Source: an uncultured Rickettsiales bacterium
Lineage (GTDB): Bacteria; Pseudomonadota; Alphaproteobacteria; Micavibrionales; GCA-2720935
Length of the DNA stretch: 64,000 nt
Reading direction: 5' to 3'
NCBI GenBank assembly: GCA_950054255.1
Contig: CATLOR010000004.1
Location: 109,718 to 173,717, forward strand
A program made the position numbers and the translations under genes. The notes under the pieces are model-generated. The model saw nothing but the letters and a program-made list of their open reading frames with translations, was not told the origin of the DNA and searched no databases. Positions 21,470-30,828 of the stretch are shown one piece after another. Numbering within the stretch: the stretch's first letter is position 1; the number at the start of each line of letters is the position of its first letter.

Positions 21470-21817
21470 ATGATGCTTAAACGCTTTTCTTTTCTTTTAT
21501 TCACCTTTGCATTCTTTTCTTGTGTCGTGCCAGTTAAGGCATCTCAGTCACTCGTAACGGGGCATGATTTTAAGACACATTGTTTTAGCCCATATGATAC
21601 AGATTCAGGGTATTGTGCTGGCTATGTAACGGCTGTTGCTGACTTAATGATAGAGCACAGACTATATGGCTTTGAAGCATGTAATATTGGTTTTATAAGA
21701 TCGCAACAATTTGTTGATACAGTTCGCCTTTATATGAAGAAACACCCTGAAAGTTTAAATAGTAATGCGCGCCTTATCGTTGCTCAAGCGATTGCAAAAG
21801 CATTTCCTTGTTATTAA
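21470..21817 (+). CDS. Secreted small protein, possible Rap1a/Tai-immunity-like domain
   Basis: Signal peptide, then CFSPYDTDSGYCAGYVTAVADLM...CNIGFIRSQQFVDTVRLYMKKHPE...ARLIVAQAIAKAFPC; Cys pattern resembles the Rap1a/Tai family by eye. Confidence 0.55.
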   Translation: MMLKRFSFLLFTFAFFSCVVPVKASQSLVTGHDFKTHCFSPYDTDSGYCAGYVTAVADLMIEHRLYGFEACNIGFIRSQQFVDTVRLYMKKHPESLNSNARLIVAQAIAKAFPCY

Positions 21818-21835
21818 TGAAATTTGATTAATTAA

Positions 21836-22180
21836 TTATCTAGGGGCGCAACGATAATGTTGTTCGACATTCTCGTATTCTTCTAAATTCCATTCATAGG
21901 CTTTATCTCTGAAAGATTCTTGCTGTTTTGTACGTGTATCTTCCGCTAAATCATCAAGATAGTTTTTGTAACCTACGACAGGGCTAAGACCATGAAAGGC
22001 ATATTTTAAAGCATTGAAAACAGGGCGTTGGAAATAAGTATCTTGTGTATTGATTGCTTCAAATGTTTTTGCTTTAACGGCTTTTTCAATTCTTTGAATC
22101 ACGTCTTCTTGGCGCAGTTTTTTTGCCTCCATATAGCGTAATACAGCATTATCATTAAATAGAATTGTATATGACATCAT
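21836..22180 (-). CDS. Hypothetical protein (orphan, 114 aa)
   Basis: ORF MMSYTILFNDNAVLRYMEAKKLRQEDVIQRIEKAVKAKTF..., preceded on the - strand by an AGGAG ribosome-binding site about 8 nt upstream. Confidence 0.65.
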   Translation of the reverse strand: MMSYTILFNDNAVLRYMEAKKLRQEDVIQRIEKAVKAKTFEAINTQDTYFQRPVFNALKYAFHGLSPVVGYKNYLDDLAEDTRTKQQESFRDKAYEWNLEEYENVEQHYRCAPR

Positions 22181-22300
22181 ATTATTACTCCTGTTTTTTT
22201 TATTCTTAATTAAAATTACAAGATTTTTGGCATCAGTACAAGTTTTTTTCATAAATTTAAAAATCTTGCAATTTTCATACTTTTTATGGTACAAACCCTC

Positions 22301-23026
22301 ATGAAAAACCCAAGAGGACATCAAAAGACGGTTAAGGTCAAAACGGCTAAAAAGCGGACATCTTCGTCAACACGTTGGCTGGAGCGCCAGCTAAATGACC
22401 CTTATGTAGCGCAAGCAAAAAAGCTTGGTTATCGTTCTCGTGCGACTTTTAAGTTATTACAACTTGATGAAAAATTGAATTTGCTTAAGCCTGGGCTTAG
22501 AGCTGTAGATCTAGGTTGTGCTCCTGGGGGCTGGGTTCAAGTTATGATCGATAAGATTCAACCTCAGAAGACAGGCGGACGTGTTGTTGGTATCGATTAT
22601 TTGGAAATGCAACCTTTTGAAGAAGCAACAATTTTACAAAAAGATTTTACAGAGCCTGATGCGCCTGACTTATTAAAGGCTGCTTTAGGCGGGAAAGCGG
22701 ATTTGGTCGTCAGTGATATGGCTGCTCCCACAACAGGTCATAAACGTACAGATCATTTGCGTATTATTGCTTTGTCTGAACTCGCTTATTATTTCGCACG
22801 TGATGTTTTGAATGAAGGCGGTGCCTTTTTAACGAAAGTATTTCAAGGCGGTTCAACACATGAACTCTTAACGCTCTTGAAAAAAGAATTTAAAACAATT
22901 AAACATATCAAGCCAGATGCTAGTCGCAGTGACTCAGCAGAAATTTATGTTGTCGCTCAAGGATTCAAAGGAAAAGATGAAAGTCTTTACCCAGAAACAT
23001 ATGATGAGGATGACTTTTATCCCTGA
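22301..23026 (+). CDS. rlmE: 23S rRNA (uridine2552-2'-O)-methyltransferase (RlmE/FtsJ)
   Basis: RSRATFKLLQLDEKLNLLKPGLRAVDLGCAPGGWVQV, VVSDMAAPTTGHKRTDHLR, KPDASRSDSAEIYVVAQGFK. Confidence 0.93.
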   Translation: MKNPRGHQKTVKVKTAKKRTSSSTRWLERQLNDPYVAQAKKLGYRSRATFKLLQLDEKLNLLKPGLRAVDLGCAPGGWVQVMIDKIQPQKTGGRVVGIDYLEMQPFEEATILQKDFTEPDAPDLLKAALGGKADLVVSDMAAPTTGHKRTDHLRIIALSELAYYFARDVLNEGGAFLTKVFQGGSTHELLTLLKKEFKTIKHIKPDASRSDSAEIYVVAQGFKGKDESLYPETYDEDDFYP

Positions 23027-23041
23027 ATGGAAGCCCAATAG

Positions 23042-24343
23042 ATGACACCTCATGCCCGTATTCAAACAGTAATAGATTTTATTAATTTAATTGATCATAC
23101 GAAAAAACCTGCCGATAGCTTGATATCAGGGGAGTTTCGTCAAAAGCGTTATATTGGCTCTAAAGATCGCGCAGATATAGCAAACCGTTATTATCGTATT
23201 TTAAGATCTCATGCGCGTCTTGTTTGGTGGCTTAAGAAAATGAGTTTTAGCCCAACACCAAGGGCACGTGTATTGCTTGATATTCTGTTTTATGAAGGAC
23301 CAGATGCTGTAGCCCAATATTTTACAGGTGAAACTTATGCTCCAGATATTCTATCAGCCTCTGAAATGCAATTGATTGAACGTTTATCAGATCAAGAGCT
23401 TAACCATTCTGATATGCCAGAGCATATTCGTTATGAATGCCCAGAATGGATTTATCCTCAATTAAAAGAGATCTTTAAAGAGAGTTTCGCTCAAGAGATG
23501 TCTGAAATGTTAGAGCCAGCTTCTCTGCATTTAAGGGTCAATGCTTTAAAAACAAGTAAGAGCGATGTGATTAAGAAACTTGCAGAAGATGATATTGCTG
23601 TGGAAGAGGGACGTTTGTCACCTTTGGCTCTTATCGTTGATGGACGCCCTGCTTTAAGTGCAACAGACACATTTAAACAAGGCTTGGTTGAGGTGCAAGA
23701 TCAAGGCTCTCAATTAATTGCACTCTTAACAGGAGCTAAATCGGGAAATCGTGTTTCAGATTTCTGTTCCGGTGCGGGCGGGAAAGCTCTTGCTATCGGC
23801 GCTATGATGGATAATAAAGGGCTAATCGTTGCGAGTGATGTCCTTGAGGGGAAATTAAGACGTGCTAAGACGCGTTATAAAAGAGCAGGTGTTCACAATA
23901 TTGAAACACGCCCTTTAACAACAGAAAATGATAAATGGGTTAAAAGAAATAAAGGACGCTTTGATGTGGTGTTAACGGATGTTCCTTGTAGTGGAACAGG
24001 AACATGGAAGCGTAATCCTGATATGCGTTGGAATTTTTTAGGACCTGATTTAGATGAATTAATTCCTTTGCAAAAAAGTATTTTAAAAAGCGCCTCTCGT
24101 ATGGTTAAACCAGGTGGTGAATTGGTCTATGCAACATGTTCTTTGCTTGAAGATGAAAATGAAAAACAAATCGAAACATTTTTGGCAGATCATTCTGATT
24201 TCGAAATTGTTCCTGTTAAAGACATTTGGCAAGAGCGCGTAGGCACAGAGAACCCAGACTTTGATTTATATATGCGCTTAACACCGTCGAAATCGCACAC
24301 GGATGGCTTTTTTGCCTGTGTCTTAAAAAGAAAATCAGCTTAA
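23042..24343 (+). CDS. RsmB/NOP-family rRNA (cytosine-C5) methyltransferase
   Basis: VQDQGSQLIALLTGAKSGNRVSDFCSGAGGKALAI, DVPCSGTGTWKRNPDMRW, LVYATCSLLEDENEKQ. Confidence 0.92.
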   Translation: MTPHARIQTVIDFINLIDHTKKPADSLISGEFRQKRYIGSKDRADIANRYYRILRSHARLVWWLKKMSFSPTPRARVLLDILFYEGPDAVAQYFTGETYAPDILSASEMQLIERLSDQELNHSDMPEHIRYECPEWIYPQLKEIFKESFAQEMSEMLEPASLHLRVNALKTSKSDVIKKLAEDDIAVEEGRLSPLALIVDGRPALSATDTFKQGLVEVQDQGSQLIALLTGAKSGNRVSDFCSGAGGKALAIGAMMDNKGLIVASDVLEGKLRRAKTRYKRAGVHNIETRPLTTENDKWVKRNKGRFDVVLTDVPCSGTGTWKRNPDMRWNFLGPDLDELIPLQKSILKSASRMVKPGGELVYATCSLLEDENEKQIETFLADHSDFEIVPVKDIWQERVGTENPDFDLYMRLTPSKSHTDGFFACVLKRKSA

Positions 24344-25024
24344 ATTCTTAATATAAAAAGAGAGATCTTCTAATTCTTTCTTCTTCTTTTTTTGCAGATC
24401 TTCGGCTTCCCAGTCAGTCCCCCATAATTCATTTTGATGGAGTTCCTCAAGAAGGGCATGTGTAAAGACATCTTCTTGTGTAAGTTTATTTTTAAATAAA
24501 TGATAGATCAGAATAGGTGAGCTTGTTAAAGAAACACCAACTTGAAAAGCATTAAGCTCATAGATGTCTAATTTTTCTAAATATTGTTTCCAAAATGTGA
24601 TGATTTCGTTTGATTGATCTGTTGGAAGGAGTGTTTCTTGTATCTGATACTCAGCACCAATTTCTTTATTCATCAAATCAATGAGAGGCAACCATTGTTC
24701 TTGCTGTTTTGAATAAAGAAGAGGATCTTCTTTTGTTATATATAACAGTGTATCTCCATGAATATAGGCAAGAATTTGATCGATTATATCTTTTTCAAAA
24801 CCATCTATTTTGTCCAATGCCGTTGAAACCAATTGTGTGATGGGCATATCATCGGCTTGAATTGTGTCTTCAATCTTAGACCATTCCTCTGCAATTTTTT
24901 CTGCAAGGATGATTGAATTAACAGAGAGTGTCTTTTTTAGAGGTGTCTTAATTGACTTCCCGTCTAATAAAATTTCATATGGAGGCTGTGTTGAGATATC
25001 AACCGTTTTATAAAAGCGTTTCAT
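24335..25024 (-). CDS. ATP12-family ATPase assembly chaperone
   Basis: MKRFYKTVDISTQPPYEILLDGKSIKTPLKKTL; AEEWSKIEDTIQADDMPITQLVSTALDKI; DTLLYITKEDPLL. Confidence 0.85.
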   Translation of the reverse strand: MKRFYKTVDISTQPPYEILLDGKSIKTPLKKTLSVNSIILAEKIAEEWSKIEDTIQADDMPITQLVSTALDKIDGFEKDIIDQILAYIHGDTLLYITKEDPLLYSKQQEQWLPLIDLMNKEIGAEYQIQETLLPTDQSNEIITFWKQYLEKLDIYELNAFQVGVSLTSSPILIYHLFKNKLTQEDVFTHALLEELHQNELWGTDWEAEDLQKKKKKELEDLSFYIKNLS

Positions 25025-25034
25025 GGGAAGAGGT

Positions 25035-25880
25035 TTAATTACGGTTTCTTCTTGTCAATTGCTGATTAATCTCTGAAAATGTTCGACCATCAAGAATTCC
25101 AGCATCCCTTAATGTTTTACACAAAAACATATTGTGACATGTACTTGCTGTCATAACGCCTTGTTCTACTAGATCCCAAAATCCATCTCTTACAACAATA
25201 ATGTCAGGATCTTCAGTTTCTTGAATTTGTTCAGGGCTCATGTCATTGGGTGGTAATGGTATGAAAGCGCAGGTTTTTTGATTAATACAAGCAGGGTAGC
25301 GTATTCTTGAGATCTGGTCGTTAGCAATTGCTTCTGCTGTTCGCTTCATTTTGTTGTGATATTCAATTATAATTTCGCTTAAATTGACACCGTATGTTGA
25401 TTCAATATCATCAAAGGTAGAGCAAGATGCTGGGCGCTTTGAGGCAGGAACGGGTTCTTTAGCTGTTCCTATGCAATCTCTAGAAAATGAAACGATGTCT
25501 GATCCAATACCAAAAGAAGCTTGAAGATGATCAAAATATGTTGGGTATGTTTCTATATAGGCTTCTAATGCAAAACCATCAAGGATATAACTTTTCCGCC
25601 AATCAATACTTTTAGACATAAAAATAAAAGATGCAATGATACAGATACAGCTAATTAGAATGAGAGAAATAACTTCTCGGATCATTGCTGTATAAAAAAC
25701 AACATTTGCAATGGCGAAAAAGAGGATAAATATACCAATTGAAGATTCTAAATAGGGAAGGTTATTCGCAATCATATAGACAGCAATAGCAAAGAAAATA
25801 GAAACGCATCCAATCGCGATTTTTACAACACCACTAGAGGCACCACCTTTTTTATCCTTAATGTCAAAATCTTCGTTCAT
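25035..25880 (-). CDS. Hypothetical membrane protein (N-terminal TM segments plus Cys-containing C-terminal domain)
   Basis: 281-aa ORF, hydrophobic segments in the first ~110 aa, soluble C-terminal region with several Cys; no family recognised. Confidence 0.6.
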   Translation of the reverse strand: MNEDFDIKDKKGGASSGVVKIAIGCVSIFFAIAVYMIANNLPYLESSIGIFILFFAIANVVFYTAMIREVISLILISCICIIASFIFMSKSIDWRKSYILDGFALEAYIETYPTYFDHLQASFGIGSDIVSFSRDCIGTAKEPVPASKRPASCSTFDDIESTYGVNLSEIIIEYHNKMKRTAEAIANDQISRIRYPACINQKTCAFIPLPPNDMSPEQIQETEDPDIIVVRDGFWDLVEQGVMTASTCHNMFLCKTLRDAGILDGRTFSEINQQLTRRNRN

Positions 25881-25956
25881 ATGATAATCTCTTGTTATGA
25901 ATTTTTTTAGAAATGAAGGATTTGCGAGATATGCAAATCTTAATTATTATCTTAGG

Positions 25957-26931
25957 CTATAGTTTCGATATTTCAAAGCCAAAATAAGAAAAAAGTTGAA
26001 AAAAATGTTTAGGCAGCTCTGCCTTAAGCACCATTTTGCATTTGTTTTTGGGATGCGTAAATGTAATTTGATGCGCATGTAAGAAAAGATTAGAAACATT
26101 TTCATCAAAAAAGACATCATCATCATTTAAATAATTTTCATTATATTTATGATCTCCCATAATTGGAGTGGCAAGGTGAGAGAGATGGACTCTAATTTGG
26201 TGTGTGCGACCCGTATGCGGTTTTGCTAGGACGAGTGCAATTGTTTTACTGTGATGGTCAATTACTTCATATTCTGTGAGTGCTTTTTTGCCTTCTGAGC
26301 GATCCACATAGACTTTGTCATGACGCTTTATGAGAGGGGCTTTTATTTCACCTTCTAAGGGGTGAGGCACACCGCGTGTTAAGGCTAAATATTCTTTTTG
26401 AATTGTTTTTTGTTTAAATTGAAGTGCCATCGCTTGAGAAGATTGTCTGTTCTTAGCTAATATTTGTAAACCACTTGTTTCTTTATCTAGGCGGTGGACG
26501 AGATATGCTTTTTCATCACTATCACCAGTTGTATACTGCATATAAGCATTTAACAGTAAGTCGACATTCTTATGGTTAGATTTTGTTCCGCCTTGAACAG
26601 CAAGACCTGCGGGTTTATTTAAGACAATTAAATCATTATCTTCATATATAACCATGTCTTTAATATAGCTAATATCATTATCACTTAACTTGTATGTTTT
26701 TTGTTTTTCACCTGAGGCGATATCATCATCAAGAGGAGGGACACGTATTTCTTGTCCAGCTTGTAAACGATCATTGTTCTTGGCGCGTTTACCATCAATT
26801 CGAATATAACCTTTACGCAAAAATTTGTTTATTTCACCATTGCTAAGACCTGGGAAATGGGCAAAAAACCATTTATCTAAACGCATATTATCTTCATCTG
26901 CAGTAACGCGTATCTTTTGTACACCTGGCAT
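25957..26931 (-). CDS. rluC: 23S rRNA pseudouridine synthase, RluC/RluD family
   Basis: S4-like N-terminus; VLNKPAGLAVQGGTKSNHKNVDLLL, LVHRLDKETSGLQILAKN, PHTGRTHQIRVHLSH. Confidence 0.93.
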   Translation of the reverse strand: MPGVQKIRVTADEDNMRLDKWFFAHFPGLSNGEINKFLRKGYIRIDGKRAKNNDRLQAGQEIRVPPLDDDIASGEKQKTYKLSDNDISYIKDMVIYEDNDLIVLNKPAGLAVQGGTKSNHKNVDLLLNAYMQYTTGDSDEKAYLVHRLDKETSGLQILAKNRQSSQAMALQFKQKTIQKEYLALTRGVPHPLEGEIKAPLIKRHDKVYVDRSEGKKALTEYEVIDHHSKTIALVLAKPHTGRTHQIRVHLSHLATPIMGDHKYNENYLNDDDVFFDENVSNLFLHAHQITFTHPKNKCKMVLKAELPKHFFQLFSYFGFEISKL

Positions 26932-26934
26932 TTT

Positions 26935-27309
26935 TTATCCTTTTATTATGATTTTTCCTAAGTAAGCACCAAGGCACACAGCAGTTAGTGTAATTACTAA
27001 GGTTAAGGTTACGTTTTTTAATATCTCTAGATATGCATCTTGTTCAAGAAGTTTGTACATGTCTAAAGAGAATGTGGAGAATGTCGTAAAGCCTCCTAAA
27101 ATACCAATGGCGACGAGCAGAGATAAAGGAGATGTTAAAAGAGCCTTATGATGTGCATAGCTATAAAAGAAGCCGATTAAAAGGGACCCTAACCCATTGA
27201 CAAATAGTGTAGCCATTATGGGTGAGAAAAAAGGGCTAATAGCGATGAGATAACGTGCTAAGGATCCTAGCGCGCCTCCAATCATAACATATAGGCAATT
27301 TATAAACAT
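26935..27309 (-). CDS. crcB: Fluoride efflux channel CrcB/Fluc
   Basis: GGALGSLARYLI, LFVNGLGSLLIGFFY, GILGGFTTFSTFSLDM. Confidence 0.94.
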   Translation of the reverse strand: MFINCLYVMIGGALGSLARYLIAISPFFSPIMATLFVNGLGSLLIGFFYSYAHHKALLTSPLSLLVAIGILGGFTTFSTFSLDMYKLLEQDAYLEILKNVTLTLVITLTAVCLGAYLGKIIIKG

Positions 27310-27324
27310 GTGTGTTACGCCTTT

Positions 27325-28764
27325 TTATAAAACGGATATAGTCAGTATCTGGTTATCTCTTTTAAGGATGAATTGCCAGCTTTTTTTAGAGGTAGAGAGA
27401 ACTTTTTCTAGGAATTTGACGTTTTCAATCGATGTGTTATTGATTGATTGAATAATATCATTTTCTCGTAATCCTAATCGTTTGGCATATGAAGCCTCTT
27501 TTACATCTAAAATAATCACTTTATCTTTTGTTGTATCAACGGCTTCTAACCCTTTTTCTTCGATTAACGCGGGGTTAATATTAGCTACTTTAACACCGAT
27601 GAGTGGATGATCGCCATTTAGTTTTGTTTCATGGCGTTCAGGGATCTCTGGCGCTGTTATAGGGGTGAAAGAGATCATTACCTCTTCTCCATTTCTAATA
27701 AGGCTAGCTTGGACTTCTTTATTTAACTCAAGTGTTGCTATTCTAAATTTTAAAGAAATAGAGTCCCAAATATCTTTGCCATTTATATGTGTGATGATAT
27801 CACCTGTTTTGATCCCAGCTTTATCAGCAGGACTGTTGGCTGTTACGTGATTAACTAAAGCGCCTTTAGGGGTTTTTATATGTAAGTTTTCAACCATATC
27901 GGAGGTAATATTTTGAGTTGTAGCACCAAACCAAGGGCGACGAATAACACCATCTTTTATTGCAGCCTTTAAAACGGTTTTCACCATGGATACGGGGATT
28001 GCAAACCCAATTCCTAATGATCCGCCACTTTTTGAAAAAATGGCTGTGTTAATACCAATTAAGTGCCCATCAATGCCAATAAGGGCGCCCCCAGAATTAC
28101 CAGGATTAATGGCCGCATCTGTTTGAATAAAGTAATTCATGTCGGAGATACCTAAATGCGCACGCGCATTTGCAGACACGATCCCACTTGTAACAGTTTG
28201 CCCAACACCAAAAGGATTACCAATCGCTAAAACGAGATCACCGACCTCTATTTCATCACTATCACCCATCTTTAAAAAAGGAAAAGTTGTTTCTTTGTTT
28301 GTGTCTATTTTTAAAACGGCGAGGTCTGTTCTTTTTTCTTCTAGAATAAGGGTGGCATCATATTCTTGCCCATCATGTAAAATGACAGTAATTTCATCTG
28401 CACCAGCAATAACATGAGCACTTGTTACAACATAACCATCTTTCGTTAATATCACACCTGATCCGAGTGAGTTTTCTAGGCGTTCTTTCGTGAAACCTCC
28501 TAAAGATCTATTAAAGAAGTCTTGGAAAAAAGGATCATTGTTTAGGCTGAAGAAAGGAGAGAACCGTCTAACAGATTTCTTTACAAGCTTTTTTGTATAG
28601 ATGTTTACAACAGAAGGTGTGGCTTTTTTCACAATAGGAGCAAAACTATATGTTATGTGCTCTTTTGTTTGAGGGACATATGTCTCTGCATTTGAAAAAG
28701 AAGAGATGAAGAGAAGTGCGGATAGGAAAGAGATAAAAACGAAAGTTTTTACAGTGAGGCTCAT
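27325..28764 (-). CDS. DegP/HtrA-family periplasmic serine protease (two PDZ domains)
   Basis: GSGVILTKDGYVVTSAHVIAGADEI, TDLAVLKID, INPGNSGGALIGIDGHLIGINTAI; PDZ segments. Confidence 0.94.
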   Translation of the reverse strand: MSLTVKTFVFISFLSALLFISSFSNAETYVPQTKEHITYSFAPIVKKATPSVVNIYTKKLVKKSVRRFSPFFSLNNDPFFQDFFNRSLGGFTKERLENSLGSGVILTKDGYVVTSAHVIAGADEITVILHDGQEYDATLILEEKRTDLAVLKIDTNKETTFPFLKMGDSDEIEVGDLVLAIGNPFGVGQTVTSGIVSANARAHLGISDMNYFIQTDAAINPGNSGGALIGIDGHLIGINTAIFSKSGGSLGIGFAIPVSMVKTVLKAAIKDGVIRRPWFGATTQNITSDMVENLHIKTPKGALVNHVTANSPADKAGIKTGDIITHINGKDIWDSISLKFRIATLELNKEVQASLIRNGEEVMISFTPITAPEIPERHETKLNGDHPLIGVKVANINPALIEEKGLEAVDTTKDKVIILDVKEASYAKRLGLRENDIIQSINNTSIENVKFLEKVLSTSKKSWQFILKRDNQILTISVL

Positions 28765-28819
28765 TGTTAATTGACTCCTTTCTTATTGTTTTTTGTCACT
28801 ATTCTTATATAATGAAAGC

Positions 28820-29446
28820 ATGATACAAAAAAATACAACAAAAATCATCCTTACAGATATTGACGGTGTTATTTTAGATTTTGGACAAACATTTTTAAAA
28901 TTTCTTGAGGAAGTAAAAGGCGAGGTTACAACTGTTGAAGATTATTTTAGAGGAAAGCGTGAGATCCCTCTAGAAGAACATCAAAGAATAGTTGCGGAAT
29001 ATACACATTCAGATTATTTCAGACACTTAAATCCAAAGCTATGTGCTTTGGATGTTTTAAATGGTCTACGCAAGGAAGGCTGGCGCTTTATCGCTGTCAC
29101 AGCTTGTGATACAGAGCACCCTGATCAATGTATAAAAACAGCTTATAACAACCGTATGGAGAATTTGGAACGACACTTCCCGGACGTATTTGAGGATATG
29201 CATTTTTCTCCATGGTCAACAGGGAAAAAAGAGATTTTAAGTCGATATCAACCGACTTGGTGGATTGATGACCGCGCCGATCATGCTCATGATGGTCATG
29301 ATGCAGGGCATAAGGCGATTATTATGCGCGGTGAAGATGCGCATATTGATGCTAATAATCACGCAAATTTACCTATTGTGGAGACATGGCATGAGATAAA
29401 AGCGCTGATAGATGCAGATGTAAGTAGCAAAACACATGTCGCTTAA
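28820..29446 (+). CDS. HAD-like hydrolase, tandem paralog 1
   Basis: KIILTDIDGVILDF (DxD motif I), FIAVTAC motif II, TGKKEIL (Lys), WWIDDRADHA motif IV. Confidence 0.75.
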   Translation: MIQKNTTKIILTDIDGVILDFGQTFLKFLEEVKGEVTTVEDYFRGKREIPLEEHQRIVAEYTHSDYFRHLNPKLCALDVLNGLRKEGWRFIAVTACDTEHPDQCIKTAYNNRMENLERHFPDVFEDMHFSPWSTGKKEILSRYQPTWWIDDRADHAHDGHDAGHKAIIMRGEDAHIDANNHANLPIVETWHEIKALIDADVSSKTHVA

Positions 29447-29455
29447 AGTGCTTTA

Positions 29456-30070
29456 ATGAAATCCCATAAAATTATTTTGACAGATGTTGATGGTGTGCTT
29501 TTAGAGATGCGTCCTGGTCTTATGCGGTTTCTGCAACAAGAAAAAAATATTCCTATTAAAGAGTCTGATTGGGACAAAGGCTATTATTTATCTGATGTGA
29601 TAGATATTACACCAGAATATGCGAAAGCATTATTCATCGAGTTTACTCATTCTCAGTATTTTAAAACACTCTGTGCAAAACCGTGTGCTTTACAGGTCAT
29701 GCAAGAAATGGCTGGAGAAGGGTGGCGATTTATTGCGATTACAGCAGCAGGACAAAATTGTTCGACACAAGATTTAAATAAAGTGCGTCAAAATAGGCTA
29801 GATAATCTTGAAATGCATTTTGGTTCGGTTTTTGATGATATTCATTTAACACATCTTTTTGATTGTAAAGGTGGGATTTTAGAACAGTATAATCCAAGCT
29901 ATTGGATAGAAGATAGTGTGAAAAATGCCCATATTGGCTTTGATAAGGGGCATCATGCTTTAATAATGCATAGTATGTATTATAAACAAGAAGATAATTA
30001 CAGGGGTCTTCCTGTTTTAGATGATTGGCATGAGATTTATTCTTATATACAAAAGTATGAAAAAGAATGA
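29456..30070 (+). CDS. HAD-like hydrolase, tandem paralog 2
   Basis: KIILTDVDGVLLEM, GWRFIAITAAGQ, FDCKGGIL, YWIEDSVKNAHIGFDKGHHALIM; colinear with its neighbours. Confidence 0.75.
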   Translation: MKSHKIILTDVDGVLLEMRPGLMRFLQQEKNIPIKESDWDKGYYLSDVIDITPEYAKALFIEFTHSQYFKTLCAKPCALQVMQEMAGEGWRFIAITAAGQNCSTQDLNKVRQNRLDNLEMHFGSVFDDIHLTHLFDCKGGILEQYNPSYWIEDSVKNAHIGFDKGHHALIMHSMYYKQEDNYRGLPVLDDWHEIYSYIQKYEKE

Positions 30071-30156
30071 TTATTACACAAATAAGGCTTGACTTTTAGG
30101 TGTGTTTTTTGACATAATTCTACGAATTCGAAATTATAAAAAAAAAGGAATTCAAA

Positions 30157-30828
30157 GTGTCAGAAGAAACACTCGCTCAAATTTTTAATCAAAAAGTAAT
30201 TTTAACGGATGTTGATGGTGTCTTATTAGAATATGACGCGCATTTGGATGCTTATTTGCGGGCAGAGCGTGATATTCATTTAAAAGACGAGGATTGGGAA
30301 GGGAAGCGCTTCTTATATGAGGCCGCCAACATTGATGAAGATTATGAGATCAGTATTTTTGTTGATTTTATGCATTCATCCTACTTTCGTTCTATGCCGG
30401 CTAAGAAATGTGCGCAAGAGGTTGTTATGCGCCTGCATAAAGAAGGGTATCGCTTTGTCGCAATTACATCTGTTGGGCAAGGAGTTGATTATCAAGATAT
30501 GAAACTGACCCATGACAATAGACTTCACAATTTAGAATTACGTTTCCCAGGTGTCTTTGATGATGTCTATATGACGAATTTTCATGAATCAAAAGCAGAT
30601 ATTTTGAAACAGTTTAATGCAAGTCTTTGGGTGGAAGACACCGTCAAAAACGCAAATATTGGACATGCTCTTGGCCATCATTCTGTTATTATGCGTAGCA
30701 GGCAATATCGCTCGCAAGATAATATCCACAAATTACCAGTCGTTGATAATTGGCATATGATAGAAACCATGATCAAAGCAGAAGGTCCGCCGAAGCCATT
30801 GCCTGCACCAGCTAGAAAATTAGCTTAA
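30157..30828 (+). CDS. HAD-like hydrolase, tandem paralog 3
   Basis: KVILTDVDGVLLEY, GYRFVAITSVGQ, HESKADIL, LWVEDTVKNANIGHALGHHSVIM. Confidence 0.75.
   Translation: MSEETLAQIFNQKVILTDVDGVLLEYDAHLDAYLRAERDIHLKDEDWEGKRFLYEAANIDEDYEISIFVDFMHSSYFRSMPAKKCAQEVVMRLHKEGYRFVAITSVGQGVDYQDMKLTHDNRLHNLELRFPGVFDDVYMTNFHESKADILKQFNASLWVEDTVKNANIGHALGHHSVIMRSRQYRSQDNIHKLPVVDNWHMIETMIKAEGPPKPLPAPARKLA

Noticed and set aside
26935-27309. Fluoride riboswitch in front of crcB
   Set aside because: Only 15 nt separate crcB from the upstream degP-like gene, leaving no room for a riboswitch.
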